DNA from: an uncultured Alistipes sp.
Lineage (GTDB): Bacteria > Bacteroidota > Bacteroidia > Bacteroidales > Rikenellaceae
Direction of reading: 5' to 3'
DNA: 64,000 nt
Assembly (NCBI GenBank): GCA_938014215.1
Contig: CALLRW010000001.1
Coordinates: 62,001 to 126,000 of the forward strand
The position numbers and the translations under genes are program-made. A model generated the notes under the pieces. That model was not told the origin of the DNA and did no database searches. It saw nothing but the letters and a program-made list of their open reading frames with translations. Shown piece after piece: positions 35,725 to 47,217 of this stretch; position 1 is the first letter of the stretch; each line of letters opens with the position of its first letter.

Positions 35725-36485
35725 GTATTTTTTATAGCTGATTTGATTTCTTTAACCGTAAGACAAGGACGTCTGCTGTGGATTATACTATGACAATTTG
35801 AACAAACTAGAATTAAATCTTCCAGCCGGGTCTTTTCGCGCGGCTGCATTTCTGCGACAGGATTGGTATGATGGACCTCGATAACGTTCTGTCCAATAGC
35901 TCCGTATTTCTCAACAAAGGAGAATCCGCAGATTTCACATCTAAGATCGTTCTTGGCCGCAGCTTTTTTAAGCTGAATAATTCTTTTATTTCTTTCTCTG
36001 ATTTTATGTAAAGCAATCTTCGTGAAACCTTCGGTTGCAGAATAATCTGCATAATTTGAAATGTTATTGTCGAATGAATCTTCTAAAATCCAAAATTGAT
36101 GATCGCGTTTGGTCCATTTTTCTTTGGGTATACCCAGACTTATACAATATTCATGGTATTGTTCGGTGAGATCTGCATTCTCGAATTTTTTGCCAAGTAT
36201 TCGATCTATGCTGACGTCTGTTTCGGATCCTGTGATAATTTTATTTTTACGATTAAAGATATGCTTTTGTAAATTGTTTTTTTTATAGCCAATATATTTG
36301 CTGGGAACAAAATGAGGCTGATCTTCACCTTTGGAGTTTTTTCCGTTGTAACATATAAAGTTGTTTCCTCGTCGGATAAGCTCGGTCATCTGCTCTTTTG
36401 CATCAATACCATATTGGCCTGTCAAGTATGCTTCGACAAGAGTTATGTTTACGTAAAGATCGTTTCTGTCCTCAACTCTCTGCAT
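35721..36485 (-). CDS. HNH endonuclease, AT-rich
   Basis: 254 residues. The C-terminal HNH domain has zinc pairs CEIC (183-186) and CSNC (228-231), catalytic HH at 205-206 in [13 protein letters not shown], and HSIIH at the end. The N-terminal 170 residues contain [19 protein letters not shown] and were not recognised as a named domain. Base composition and codons (many AAA, AAT, ATT) are clearly more AT-rich than the neighbours, which suggests transfer. It starts 6 bp after nadB and overlaps prfC by 4 bp. Restriction, mobile-element defence or a homing-type activity are all possible. No methyltransferase partner is present. Confidence 0.82.
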   Translation of the reverse strand: MQRVEDRNDLYVNITLVEAYLTGQYGIDAKEQMTELIRRGNNFICYNGKNSKGEDQPHFVPSKYIGYKKNNLQKHIFNRKNKIITGSETDVSIDRILGKKFENADLTEQYHEYCISLGIPKEKWTKRDHQFWILEDSFDNNISNYADYSATEGFTKIALHKIRERNKRIIQLKKAAAKNDLRCEICGFSFVEKYGAIGQNVIEVHHTNPVAEMQPREKTRLEDLILVCSNCHSIIHSRRPCLTVKEIKSAIKNT

Positions 36486-36491
36486 GGGTTA

Positions 36492-38048
36492 TTATGCTTT
36501 CGGGTAATCCATGTTGTAGTGGCAGCCCACCGACTCCTTGATCTCGCGGCCCTGCTTGATGATCAGGTAGGCCACGGCGATCATGTTGCGCAGTTCGCAC
36601 AGTTCGCGATTGGGCTTGGTTTTGTTGTAGAGCTCCTCGGTCTCCTCGAAGAGGATCGACAGACGCCGCATGGCGCGCTTGAGCGAGAGGTTCGAGCGGA
36701 CGATGCCCACGTAGTTCGACATGATCTGCTGCACCTCGCGTTTCGACTGGATCAGCATCAGCATCTCTTCGGTGTGCTGCGTGCCGTCGAAATCCCAGTC
36801 GGGAATCCCCTCCTGGAAGGCCACCTTGTCGACCTGTGCGGCCGTATGGCGGGCGGCCTGGTCGGCGTAGACCACCGCCTCGATCAGCGAGTTCGAGGCC
36901 AGACGGTTGGCGCCGTGGAGCCCCGTGCAGGAGGTCTCGCCCAGGGCGTAGAGGTGGTGGATCGAGGTCTCGCCGTTGGTGTCGACCTTCACGCCGCCGC
37001 AGCAGTAGTGGGCCGCCGGCGTGATCGGAATCCAGTCCTTGGTGATGTCGATGCCGATCGAGAGGCACTTTTCGTAGATGTTCGGGAAGTGGCTGCGCAC
37101 CGAATCGGGATCCTTGTGCGTGACGTCGAGGTAGACGTAGTCCATGCCCAGACGGGTCATTTCGCGGTAGATGGCGCGGGCCGTCACATCGCGCGGGGCC
37201 AGCGACTTCATCGGGTGGTACTTGTCCATGAACTCCGTGCCGTCGGGCAGACGCAGGATGGCCCCGAAGCCGCGCATGGCCTCCGTGATGAGGAAGTTGG
37301 GCTTTTCGCCGGGGTTGTAGAGCGTCGTGGGGTGGAACTGGATGAACTCCATGTTCTCGGTGATGGCCTTGGCGCGGTGGCACATGGCGATGCCGTCACC
37401 CGTGGCGACGATCGGGTTCGAGGTCGACGAGTAGACGTTGCCGCAGCCGCCCGTGGCGACGATCGTGAACTTGGCGAGCATCGTCTCGATCTCGTTCGTA
37501 TCGAGGTCGAGCACGTAGGCGCCGAAGCAGGTCAGGCCGCGCGTGTGGCGCGTGACGAATTCGCCCAGGTGGTGCTGCGTCAGCAGGTCGATGGCGAAGT
37601 GGTGTTCGAGGATCGTGATGTTGGGGTGCTTGCGGACCGACTCGACCAGCGCCCGTTCGATCTCGGCACCGGTCAGATCCTCGTGGTGGAGGATCCGGTG
37701 TTCGGAGTGTCCGCCTTCGCGGTTGAGTTCGAAGCGCCCGTCGGGGGTCTTGTCGAAGCGGGTTCCCCAGGCGATCAGGTCGGCGATCAGCTCCGGAGCC
37801 CGGCGTACGACGAGTTCGACGGCCTGTTTGTCGCATTTTCCGGCGCCGCAGACCAGTGTATCGTGAATGTGTTTCTCGAAGGTGTCGGGGGCGTAGGTGA
37901 CCGAGCAGATACCGCCTTGTGCGTAGTTGGTGTTGCACTCATTGATTTCGCCCTTGGTCACGATCGTGACGTGTCCGTGGGACGCGGCCTTCAGCGCGAA
38001 GGAGAGTCCCGCCGCGCCGGAACCGATTACCAGGAAGTCGGTTTTCAT
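36492..38048 (-). CDS. nadB: L-aspartate oxidase
   Basis: 518 residues. FAD-binding GSGAAGLSFALKAA at 8-21, the catalytic region with EFIQFHPTTLY and ITEAMRGFGAILR, and a C-terminal helical domain with RNMIAVAYLIIKQGREI. It oxidises aspartate to iminoaspartate, the first step of de novo NAD synthesis, using fumarate in anaerobes. nadA and nadC are not in the window. First gene of nadB-HNH-prfC, divergent from queA. Confidence 0.95.
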   Translation of the reverse strand: MKTDFLVIGSGAAGLSFALKAASHGHVTIVTKGEINECNTNYAQGGICSVTYAPDTFEKHIHDTLVCGAGKCDKQAVELVVRRAPELIADLIAWGTRFDKTPDGRFELNREGGHSEHRILHHEDLTGAEIERALVESVRKHPNITILEHHFAIDLLTQHHLGEFVTRHTRGLTCFGAYVLDLDTNEIETMLAKFTIVATGGCGNVYSSTSNPIVATGDGIAMCHRAKAITENMEFIQFHPTTLYNPGEKPNFLITEAMRGFGAILRLPDGTEFMDKYHPMKSLAPRDVTARAIYREMTRLGMDYVYLDVTHKDPDSVRSHFPNIYEKCLSIGIDITKDWIPITPAAHYCCGGVKVDTNGETSIHHLYALGETSCTGLHGANRLASNSLIEAVVYADQAARHTAAQVDKVAFQEGIPDWDFDGTQHTEEMLMLIQSKREVQQIMSNYVGIVRSNLSLKRAMRRLSILFEETEELYNKTKPNRELCELRNMIAVAYLIIKQGREIKESVGCHYNMDYPKA

Positions 38049-38070
38049 CGTTTTTGAACATTAAGCGTCG

Positions 38071-38096
38071 CAAAGTTACAAAAAATCGTAACTTTG
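38071..38096. promoter_or_regulatory. Palindromic divergent -7 elements between nadB and queA
   Basis: CAAAGTTAC (38071-38079) and GTAACTTTG (38088-38096) are exact complements 8 bp apart. Read outward they give TAACTTTG for nadB (minus) and TAACTTTG for queA (plus). Neither has a good TTTG at the usual distance. Confidence 0.55.
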
Positions 38097-38115
38097 TCGC
38101 ACAATTCCGGTAAAA

Positions 38116-39324
38116 ATGGAACGACATATCGACATTAACCGATTCGATTACGATCTGCCCGACGAGCGGATCGCCAAATTCCCGCTGGCCGAGCGCAGCG
38201 CTTCGAAACTGCTGGTATACAACCGCGGAGAGATCTCCGAGCGACACTTTGCCGACATCGGCGACGTGCTGCCCGCGGGGGAGATGCTGGTCTTCAACAA
38301 CACGAAGGTGATCCGTGCGCGGATCATCATGCACAAGCCCTCCGGGGCGCGCATCGAGGTCTTCTGCCTCGAACCGCACCGTCCGGCCGACTACGAGCGG
38401 GCCTTTGCCGTGCGCGGCGAGTGCGAGTGGTCGTGCATCGTCGGCAACCGCAAGAAGTGGAAGGAGGGCTACGTCGAGATCAACTTCGAGCTGGAGGAAC
38501 GGGCCGAATACCTCCGCGCCTGGCTCGTCGAGGACCACGGACGCGAGTGCATCGTGCGCTTCGAGTGGTCGGCGCCGGTAACCTTCGGCCAGCTGCTCGA
38601 ACACCTCGGACGCATCCCCATTCCGCCCTACCTGAACCGCGAGAGCGAGGAGATCGACAATACGCGTTACCAGACCGTCTACTCGAAGTTCGAGGGGTCG
38701 GTGGCGGCGCCGACGGCCGGGCTGCACTTCACGCCCGAGCTGATCGAGTCGATGAAGGAGCGGGGCTTCGAGTTCGAGGAGGTGACGCTGCACGTCGGGG
38801 CCGGCACGTTCCTCCCCGTCAAGGACGAGGATGCCGCCAAGCATCCGATGCACACCGAACACTTCGAGGTGTGCCGCACGACGGTGGCCCGGCTGCTCGA
38901 ACGCTGGGGGCACATCACCGCCGTGGGAACCACTTCGGTGCGCACCCTCGAGTCGCTCACGGCCCTCGGCTGGCGCATCCGCACGGGCGGGACGCCCGAT
39001 GCCGACCGCGTCATCGGGCAGTGGGAGCTCTACGACATCCCGGCCGACTATACGGGGCGCGAGGCGCTCGGCGATCTGCTGGGGTGGATGGAGCGCGAGG
39101 GGGCCGATCGGCTGAAGGCCGCGACGCAGATCATGATCACGCCGCTGGGCTACGAATTCCGCATCGTCCACAACATCGTCACCAACTTCCACCAGCCCAA
39201 GTCGACGCTGCTGCTGCTCGTCTCGGCCTTCGTCGGCGACGACTGGCACCGGATCTACGACTACGCCCTCGGGCACGGCTTCCGCTTCCTGAGCTACGGC
39301 GATTCGTCGGTGCTCATGCGCTGA
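38116..39324 (+). CDS. queA: S-adenosylmethionine:tRNA ribosyltransferase-isomerase
   Basis: 402 residues. Motifs include FDYDLPDERIAKFPL, RIPIPPYLNRESEEIDNTRYQT, AAPTAGLHFTPELIE and NFHQPKSTLLLLVSAF, all characteristic of QueA. It transfers ribose from SAM to 7-aminomethyl-7-deazaguanine in tRNA to form epoxyqueuosine. It is somewhat longer than the usual 340-360 residues, mainly through an insert of about 40 residues near 85-150. Single gene with a strong terminator. Confidence 0.95.
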   Translation: MERHIDINRFDYDLPDERIAKFPLAERSASKLLVYNRGEISERHFADIGDVLPAGEMLVFNNTKVIRARIIMHKPSGARIEVFCLEPHRPADYERAFAVRGECEWSCIVGNRKKWKEGYVEINFELEERAEYLRAWLVEDHGRECIVRFEWSAPVTFGQLLEHLGRIPIPPYLNRESEEIDNTRYQTVYSKFEGSVAAPTAGLHFTPELIESMKERGFEFEEVTLHVGAGTFLPVKDEDAAKHPMHTEHFEVCRTTVARLLERWGHITAVGTTSVRTLESLTALGWRIRTGGTPDADRVIGQWELYDIPADYTGREALGDLLGWMEREGADRLKAATQIMITPLGYEFRIVHNIVTNFHQPKSTLLLLVSAFVGDDWHRIYDYALGHGFRFLSYGDSSVLMR

Positions 39325-39356
39325 GGTCCGGTCGGGCTGCTGCTATATAATATAGG

Positions 39357-39392
39357 AACGGGACCCCTCCATCTGGAGAGGTCCCGTTTTTT
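39357..39392 (+). terminator. Terminator of queA
   Basis: AACGGGACC-x-CTCC, loop ATCT, GGAG-x-GGTCCCGTT, then TTTT. Confidence 0.85.
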
Positions 39393-39533
39393 CGAGGGGG
39401 CCCGGATCGGACCGGCTGGTTCCGGGGGAGCCAATCTGAGTCGGTCTGAACCGGCTTGGACCGCGGTGGCGGTGGCCGGTGTCGGTCGCGTCAGACCTCG
39501 GTTGAGATGCCGGTGAATGGTGCCCCGGTTGGG

Positions 39534-40721
39534 TTACTCCTCGGAAGGGGTGTAGCTGCGCAGCGCCAGCTTGCGGACCCAGACGACGAATCCGCCCGTC
39601 AGGATCAGATTCAGCACCAGCGTCAGCACCGAGATGATCAGGGCCGGACCGCCCAGGTTGTAGCCCAGAGCGATGAAGATGACGCCGGCACCCACCTCGC
39701 CGCGGGTGAACATGCCCACCGAGAGGGCCAGCCGTTCACTCGGCCGGCGGTCGCGGTAGAAGAGCAGCGGGACGAGCTTGCCGATGTTCGAGAGCAGCGA
39801 GACGGCCACCACGTGCAGCGCCACGATCCCCCACGGCATCATCGGCTGCGAACCCGTCACCGAGGTGGCGGCATCCGCGGCGGCATCGCCCCCCGCGCCC
39901 GTCACCAGCGGCATGCTCAGCCCGACGAGCAGCATGAAGAGGAACGAAATGCCGGTCGAGACGCGGCGTTCGGTCGGGGTGTCGAGGTGGCGGTGGCGCA
40001 TCAGCATGCCGATGACGAAGGCCGGCAGCAGCACCTCGATGTGGATGCTGTTCTCGGGGCCGTACCAGTGTGCCGTGGCCAGATAGAGCCCCTGCGTCAC
40101 GGCGCAGACCACCACCGAAAGCCCCAGAATCCGCTTCCAGTCCTGCCGGACGTTCCACGTCGCCTGCCAGCGCCAGCCCACGGCCAGCAGCACCACAACA
40201 ACCCCCACGATGGCAAACATCTGCCACTTGAGACCGATCATCAGGATCTGCAGCGGGATCATCAGCAGGATGGTGTCCAGGTCGTCGAAGATGGCCAGCA
40301 CCTGGATCTTGCGGTAGATCCAGCTCTGCTGCAGCCGCAGGGCGGCCAGCATCGTGAAGAGAATGCCCGCCGAGGTCGGTGCCGCAAAACGGCTCAGCAG
40401 CAGGTTCTCCTTCCATGCCTCGGCACTGCTCCACAGCTCCGGGGGCAGCAGCACGAAGATGTAGTAGAGGACGATGAGCAGCCACGGCAGGGCGGCCGTG
40501 GCCATGGCGATGAAGTAGTCGGCCGTGTAGCTGCGCCAGCGGCTCTTGTCGATTTCGAATTCACGCCCGACATTGATCATGATAAACCCCAGGCAGATGT
40601 AGAGCAGCGTGTCGGTTGCGCCCTTGAGCGAGGAGTAGGCGGGGCCCAGCAGGCCCGGCAGAAGTTGGGAGGCAACGAGGCCCAGCATCAGGAAAAGCGA
40701 GAATGAGAGTACTTTTCGCAT
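39534..40721 (-). CDS. CPA2-type cation/proton antiporter
   Basis: 395 residues with about 12 hydrophobic segments. The discontinuous-helix region AAPTSAGILFTML and the acidic pair FDDLDTILL (TM5, Asp-Asp) match electrogenic sodium/proton exchangers. FTRGEVGAGVIFIALGYNL near the C-terminus is a usual family segment. There is no cytosolic TrkA-type domain. It likely exports sodium or potassium in exchange for protons. Single gene; substrate not known. Confidence 0.85.
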   Translation of the reverse strand: MRKVLSFSLFLMLGLVASQLLPGLLGPAYSSLKGATDTLLYICLGFIMINVGREFEIDKSRWRSYTADYFIAMATAALPWLLIVLYYIFVLLPPELWSSAEAWKENLLLSRFAAPTSAGILFTMLAALRLQQSWIYRKIQVLAIFDDLDTILLMIPLQILMIGLKWQMFAIVGVVVVLLAVGWRWQATWNVRQDWKRILGLSVVVCAVTQGLYLATAHWYGPENSIHIEVLLPAFVIGMLMRHRHLDTPTERRVSTGISFLFMLLVGLSMPLVTGAGGDAAADAATSVTGSQPMMPWGIVALHVVAVSLLSNIGKLVPLLFYRDRRPSERLALSVGMFTRGEVGAGVIFIALGYNLGGPALIISVLTLVLNLILTGGFVVWVRKLALRSYTPSEE

Positions 40722-40763
40722 GGTGTTGACGGTCTTTTATGCGTTTGTTCCACTTGTGTCGCG

Positions 40764-40794
40764 CAAAGATACGACAATCCCCCGGGATATACAA
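40764..40794 (-). promoter_or_regulatory. Promoter of the antiporter gene
   Basis: TTG (40792-40794), 20 bp, TATCTTTG (40764-40771) on the minus strand. Confidence 0.55.
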
Positions 40795-40882
40795 GCCGGG
40801 TGCCGCAACCGCCGGAAAATGAGTCCCCGAACGGCTCCGATGAGCGAAGAATCCTGCGACGTGAAAAATTTAACAATATTAA

Positions 40883-42256
<1,374 letters not shown>

Positions 42257-42313
42257 TTCAACGGGTGCGGGGGTGCCTTCCGGAAGGGAGGCGGAAACCC
42301 GACTCGAAAGCAG

Positions 42314-42347
42314 AGCGGGAGAATGGCAACATTCTCCCGCTTTTTTT
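42314..42347 (+). terminator. Terminator of eno
   Basis: 12-bp perfect stem AGCGGGAGAATG / CATTCTCCCGCT with GCAA tetraloop and seven T. Confidence 0.92.
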
Positions 42348-42437
42348 GTGGTTGTTGGGGCGGGTTGGCTTCAGAAGGGGGGCTTCGACGAAGGTTGACT
42401 CTCTCTGACGGACGTTCGAGGGCGGCCCGGAGCGGAT

Positions 42438-42640
42438 TTGCGCTGGGGTCGAGACGGGGAGAAATGGGTTTGCGCTGAGATTGAGGCGGGGCGAGACGGC
42501 CCGGACCAAAATTGTGCTGAGGCCGGAACGGTTTGGGGCAGAGTCGTGCTGGGGCCGAGGCGGGACGGCCCGGAATAGAATTGTGCTGGAACCGGAACGG
42601 CTTGGGGCTGAATGGTGTTGGGTTTAAGGTGTCTGGAAGG
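42438..42640. repeat. Degenerate tandem array between eno and tRNA-His
   Basis: The core TTGYGCTGRGGYCG recurs at 42438, 42470, 42512, 42544, 42581 and 42613. Spacings of 32, 42, 32, 37 and 32 bp suggest a higher-order unit of about 70 bp made of two half-units. No supported gene is in 42348-42760. Confidence 0.75.
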
Positions 42641-42761
42641 GCGTTGTGCAGGCTACCCGGGAATTGAAGGGAGCTCGGTCCGTAGACGCCCGGGCAGCCG
42701 AAAAGAAGTCTCCGAACAATCGAAAAGGAATCTCCGGACAGCCGGGAAGGAGCCTCCTGGA

Positions 42762-42794
42762 AAACAAAAAAAGGTCTCTTTTTCAAGAGACCTT
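42762..42794 (-). terminator. Terminator of tRNA-His
   Basis: AAGGTCTCTT / AAGAGACCTT hairpin with a long T tract on the minus strand, immediately after the tRNA. Confidence 0.85.
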
Positions 42795-42797
42795 GCG

Positions 42798-42872
<75 letters not shown>

Positions 42873-42899
42873 ATGTGATACGTTCCTCGTATCGGAGTG

Positions 42900-42931
42900 C
42901 AAATGTAATACGTTTTTTCATTCCTTCCAAA
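42900..42931 (-). promoter_or_regulatory. Promoter of tRNA-His
   Basis: TTTG (42928-42931), 20 bp, TACATTTG (42900-42907) on the minus strand. Confidence 0.65.
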
Positions 42932-43024
42932 AAAATCGGCCGGAAAATGTTGAAGAATTTTTCAACGTGACAAAATGGCAGTCTCCACTGCTTGTTTGTC
43001 ACCCGAAATCTGCCAAATCCCGCT

Positions 43025-43040
43025 TGGCACATCTATTGTT
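43025..43040 (+). promoter_or_regulatory. Sigma-54-like -24/-12 element upstream of groES
   Basis: TGGCAC, 5 bp, TTGTT, i.e. GG-N10-GT against the consensus GG-N10-GC of RpoN promoters. It is 73 bp before the groES ATG. No TAnnTTTG box or CIRCE repeat was found in the 43041-43113 leader. Confidence 0.4.
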
Positions 43041-43113
43041 GGAGGTAGGGTGCTTGTCAAAGCATGAAAACAAAAAAATTAATATAATATATAACAATTA
43101 AAAACGTACGACT

Positions 43114-43383
43114 ATGAACGTAAAACCCTTATCGGATCGCGTGCTGATTCTCCCGAATCCCGCCGAAGAGAAGACCGCCGGCGGACTGATCATCCCCGAC
43201 ACGGCAAAGGAAAAACCGCTGGCTGGTAAAGTGGTGGCCGTTGGCCCCGGCACCTCGGAGGTCAAGATGGAGGTCAAGGTCGGAGACCAGGTCCTCTACG
43301 GCAAGTACGCCGGTCAGGAGATCCAGATCGACGGCGAGTCCTATCTGATCATGAAGCAGAACGATATTCTGGCAATCATCTAA
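43114..43383 (+). CDS. groS: Co-chaperonin GroES
   Basis: 89 residues. Starts [20 protein letters not shown]; the mobile loop [19 protein letters not shown] contacts GroEL; ends with [15 protein letters not shown]. It forms the heptameric lid over GroEL. It is 18 bp upstream of groEL in the standard two-gene operon. Confidence 0.98.
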   Translation: MNVKPLSDRVLILPNPAEEKTAGGLIIPDTAKEKPLAGKVVAVGPGTSEVKMEVKVGDQVLYGKYAGQEIQIDGESYLIMKQNDILAII

Positions 43384-43389
43384 TTCTAA

Positions 43390-45030
<1,641 letters not shown>

Positions 45031-45063
45031 TGATCGGCCGCTGTCAGCCGACAGCATAAATGA

Positions 45064-45101
45064 AAACCGGGACACTCGTTTTCGAGTGCCCCGGTTTTTT
45101 T
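45064..45101 (+). terminator. Terminator of groES-groEL
   Basis: AACCGGG-x-CACTCG and CGAGTG-x-CCCGGTT stem followed by seven T. Confidence 0.85.
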
Positions 45102-45178
45102 GTGCCCGTTGCGGACTTCGGGCAGCCCGCCGCCCGTCGCGGGGCGGCATGGATTACAGCCCGTCGCCCGCCCGCGGG

Positions 45179-46585
45179 TTAGAGACCGCCGTCGATGACC
45201 CAACTTCCGGCGGGGTTGTCGTTGCGCAGGGCCAGTTGGATCCGTTCGGTGGTCTGGTCGGCCATCCGCAGTTCGCAGGGGACGAACCATCCGGGGTATC
45301 TGCCCGAGCGGACCGGATCAGAGAGTTTCACGACCGTGGCTCCGGCGTAGCGGCTCTTGAGGATTTCGCGGGCGTGGGCTCCATAGCTGTCGAGCGCCTC
45401 GTCCAGAATCGAGCTGTCCCACGTAGCGAAGGCGTCGAGAATCAGTCGGGCAGCCTCCTTGGCATCGATGCCGGTCAGACGCGACGATGGGGCGTTGCGG
45501 GTCTGATCCGTCCAGTTGATCCCTTCGGGCAGGGCGGTGAGGGCGGCTGCATCGAGCGGGGCGTCGTACGTGATGCGGTCGATTTCGAGCAGTGTCCGCT
45601 CCTGATCGCCGTTGAGGAAGATCACGCGGGCTCCGAGCAGGCGTCCGTTCAGGGCATCGAAACGATACTCGCGGCGGGTGTTGCTCTCGATGATGGAGGT
45701 GTTGCGCTGGCGGTCGCTCTGGCTGAAGTCGCCTTGTGCCGGGCTGGTGACCGTCAGACGGAGCGTCTCCGCATCGCGGTGCAGTTCATAGCGCGAACCG
45801 TTGTTCGCCCGGGTGAGTTGCAGTTCGAGGTTCAGCAGCTGGCTTGGATCGATCAGCAGGTTGAGCATGCCGATCGTACCGGGGGCATAGGGCAGGATGA
45901 GGCCGTCGTGCAGCGAGTCGAACCAGAGGTAGGTGCGATGTCCGTCGTAGAGGGCCTTGCGGCCGGGTTTCTCGACCCGCCAGAGGAGCTGCGGCTTGTA
46001 GATGGCTTCGATCGTGTGGGGGACGAACTCATCCTGGGGGTTGGTGTAGTCGAAATTCTCGGCTTCGGAGGTGCGGATGCGCAGCTCGATGCGGATGCTC
46101 TGCACCTCTTCCATCGAGGAGATGGCCTGCGAGAAGCTGTTGCGGGCGGCGCGGACCGGTGTGTTGAGCCCGATGGTGAGCGCCACGGCGATGACGGCAG
46201 CGGCGGAGAGGGCTCCCGACAGGATGCCGATCCAGCGGCGCCGGCGGGTGTGGAAGGTGCGGTTGTCGGACGGGGTGTTCAGCGATTCGATACGGCCGGC
46301 CGGCTCGCTCCCGGCGGTTTGCGACGCAGCGGTCTGTGTCGCAGCGGCCTTCCGGCGGACGGCATCGAGGATCCGGCGGTTGAGATCGGCCGGGGCCGGG
46401 ATGTCGATCTGCGGGGTGACGGCCTCCAGTGCCCGGCGTGCGGCCTGCCATTCGGCGGCGCAGCGCTCGCACGTGGCGGCGTGGTGCTCCATGCGGCGGC
46501 GGGTTTCGGCCGGGAGATCATTGGTGAGCAGTTCGTCGAGGTGTTCGAGGAAATAAGAACAGTCTATGCGGTTATCGGTTTTCAT
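45179..46585 (-). CDS. Zinc-finger anti-sigma factor with large periplasmic domain
   Basis: 468 residues. The cytoplasmic N-terminus has the ZAS motif H35-xxx-C39-xx-C42 (HHAATCERC). One membrane helix is at 118-140. The remaining 330 residues are predicted periplasmic and include a LolA/RseB-like beta region (IEAIYKPQLLWRVEKPGRK, ALYDGHRTYLWFDSL). In E. coli RseA and RseB are separate; here anti-sigma and possible sensor are in one chain. It is 21 bp downstream of its ECF sigma gene. The LolA/RseB similarity is a visual judgement. Confidence 0.75.
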   Translation of the reverse strand: MKTDNRIDCSYFLEHLDELLTNDLPAETRRRMEHHAATCERCAAEWQAARRALEAVTPQIDIPAPADLNRRILDAVRRKAAATQTAASQTAGSEPAGRIESLNTPSDNRTFHTRRRRWIGILSGALSAAAVIAVALTIGLNTPVRAARNSFSQAISSMEEVQSIRIELRIRTSEAENFDYTNPQDEFVPHTIEAIYKPQLLWRVEKPGRKALYDGHRTYLWFDSLHDGLILPYAPGTIGMLNLLIDPSQLLNLELQLTRANNGSRYELHRDAETLRLTVTSPAQGDFSQSDRQRNTSIIESNTRREYRFDALNGRLLGARVIFLNGDQERTLLEIDRITYDAPLDAAALTALPEGINWTDQTRNAPSSRLTGIDAKEAARLILDAFATWDSSILDEALDSYGAHAREILKSRYAGATVVKLSDPVRSGRYPGWFVPCELRMADQTTERIQLALRNDNPAGSWVIDGGL

Positions 46586-46606
46586 GGTTTTCGGATTTTT
46601 GGGGTT

Positions 46607-47089
46607 TTACATCCAGTTTTTCAGCCGTTCAATGCCGTAATGGAATCGCGACTTGACGGTCGTGACGGGCAGATCGAGCGTTTGTGCAATCTCGGTGAAG
46701 CGCATCGAGGCGAAGGTGTGCAGGCGGATGACCTCGGCCTGTTCGGCCGGCAGGCGGTCGAGCAGTGCGGCGAGCCGTCGGGCTTCGGCCTCGGGCAGCT
46801 GCTCCTCCTCGGCGGCGGCGAGTGTCGGGGGGATCGGCTCCAGTGGGCAGCGGCGCAGCAGGTCGTTGCAGGCGTTCGACACCGTGCGGTAGAGATAGGC
46901 CTTCGGGTAGCGAACGGGGCCTGCAGCGGTGGCGAACTTCAGAAAGGCATCCTGCACGATGTCCTCGGCGTCGCTGCGGGAGGCGCACCTCAGGAGGGCA
47001 AAGCGGTAGAGATCTTCGCCCCATGCCGCCACGGCCTCCTCGAGTTGGTCCAGCCGCTCCGGTTCGGGTTGATTCTGGTTTTTGTTCAT
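46607..47089 (-). CDS. ECF-type sigma-70 factor
   Basis: 160 residues. Region 2: LYRFALLRCASRSDAEDIVQDAFLKFA, with the acidic D-A-E-D-I-V-Q-D-A-F motif. Region 4: LDRLPAEQAEVIRLHTFASM and the recognition helix TTVKSRFHYGIERLK. It pairs with the membrane anti-sigma gene directly downstream. Regulon unknown; an envelope-stress role is inference from the partner's periplasmic domain. Confidence 0.9.
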   Translation of the reverse strand: MNKNQNQPEPERLDQLEEAVAAWGEDLYRFALLRCASRSDAEDIVQDAFLKFATAAGPVRYPKAYLYRTVSNACNDLLRRCPLEPIPPTLAAAEEEQLPEAEARRLAALLDRLPAEQAEVIRLHTFASMRFTEIAQTLDLPVTTVKSRFHYGIERLKNWM

Positions 47090-47112
47090 GATGAATGATT
47101 TTTCAGTTTTTC

Positions 47113-47124
47113 GAACGCGCGTTC
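47113..47124. promoter_or_regulatory. 12-bp palindrome before the ECF sigma gene
   Basis: GAACGCGCGTTC is a perfect palindrome 24 bp upstream of the sigma ATG. It could be an operator or part of an autoregulated promoter. No housekeeping promoter was clear here (only GATTTTTG farther up). Confidence 0.35.
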
Positions 47125-47217
47125 ATGAGCTAAGACGCAAAAATCCGGAAAACGACTTAACCGCGCCTCGAAAAAGGGTGAAAAATCCTGCATCGTGATT
47201 CTCCCGGCGGCAGGACG

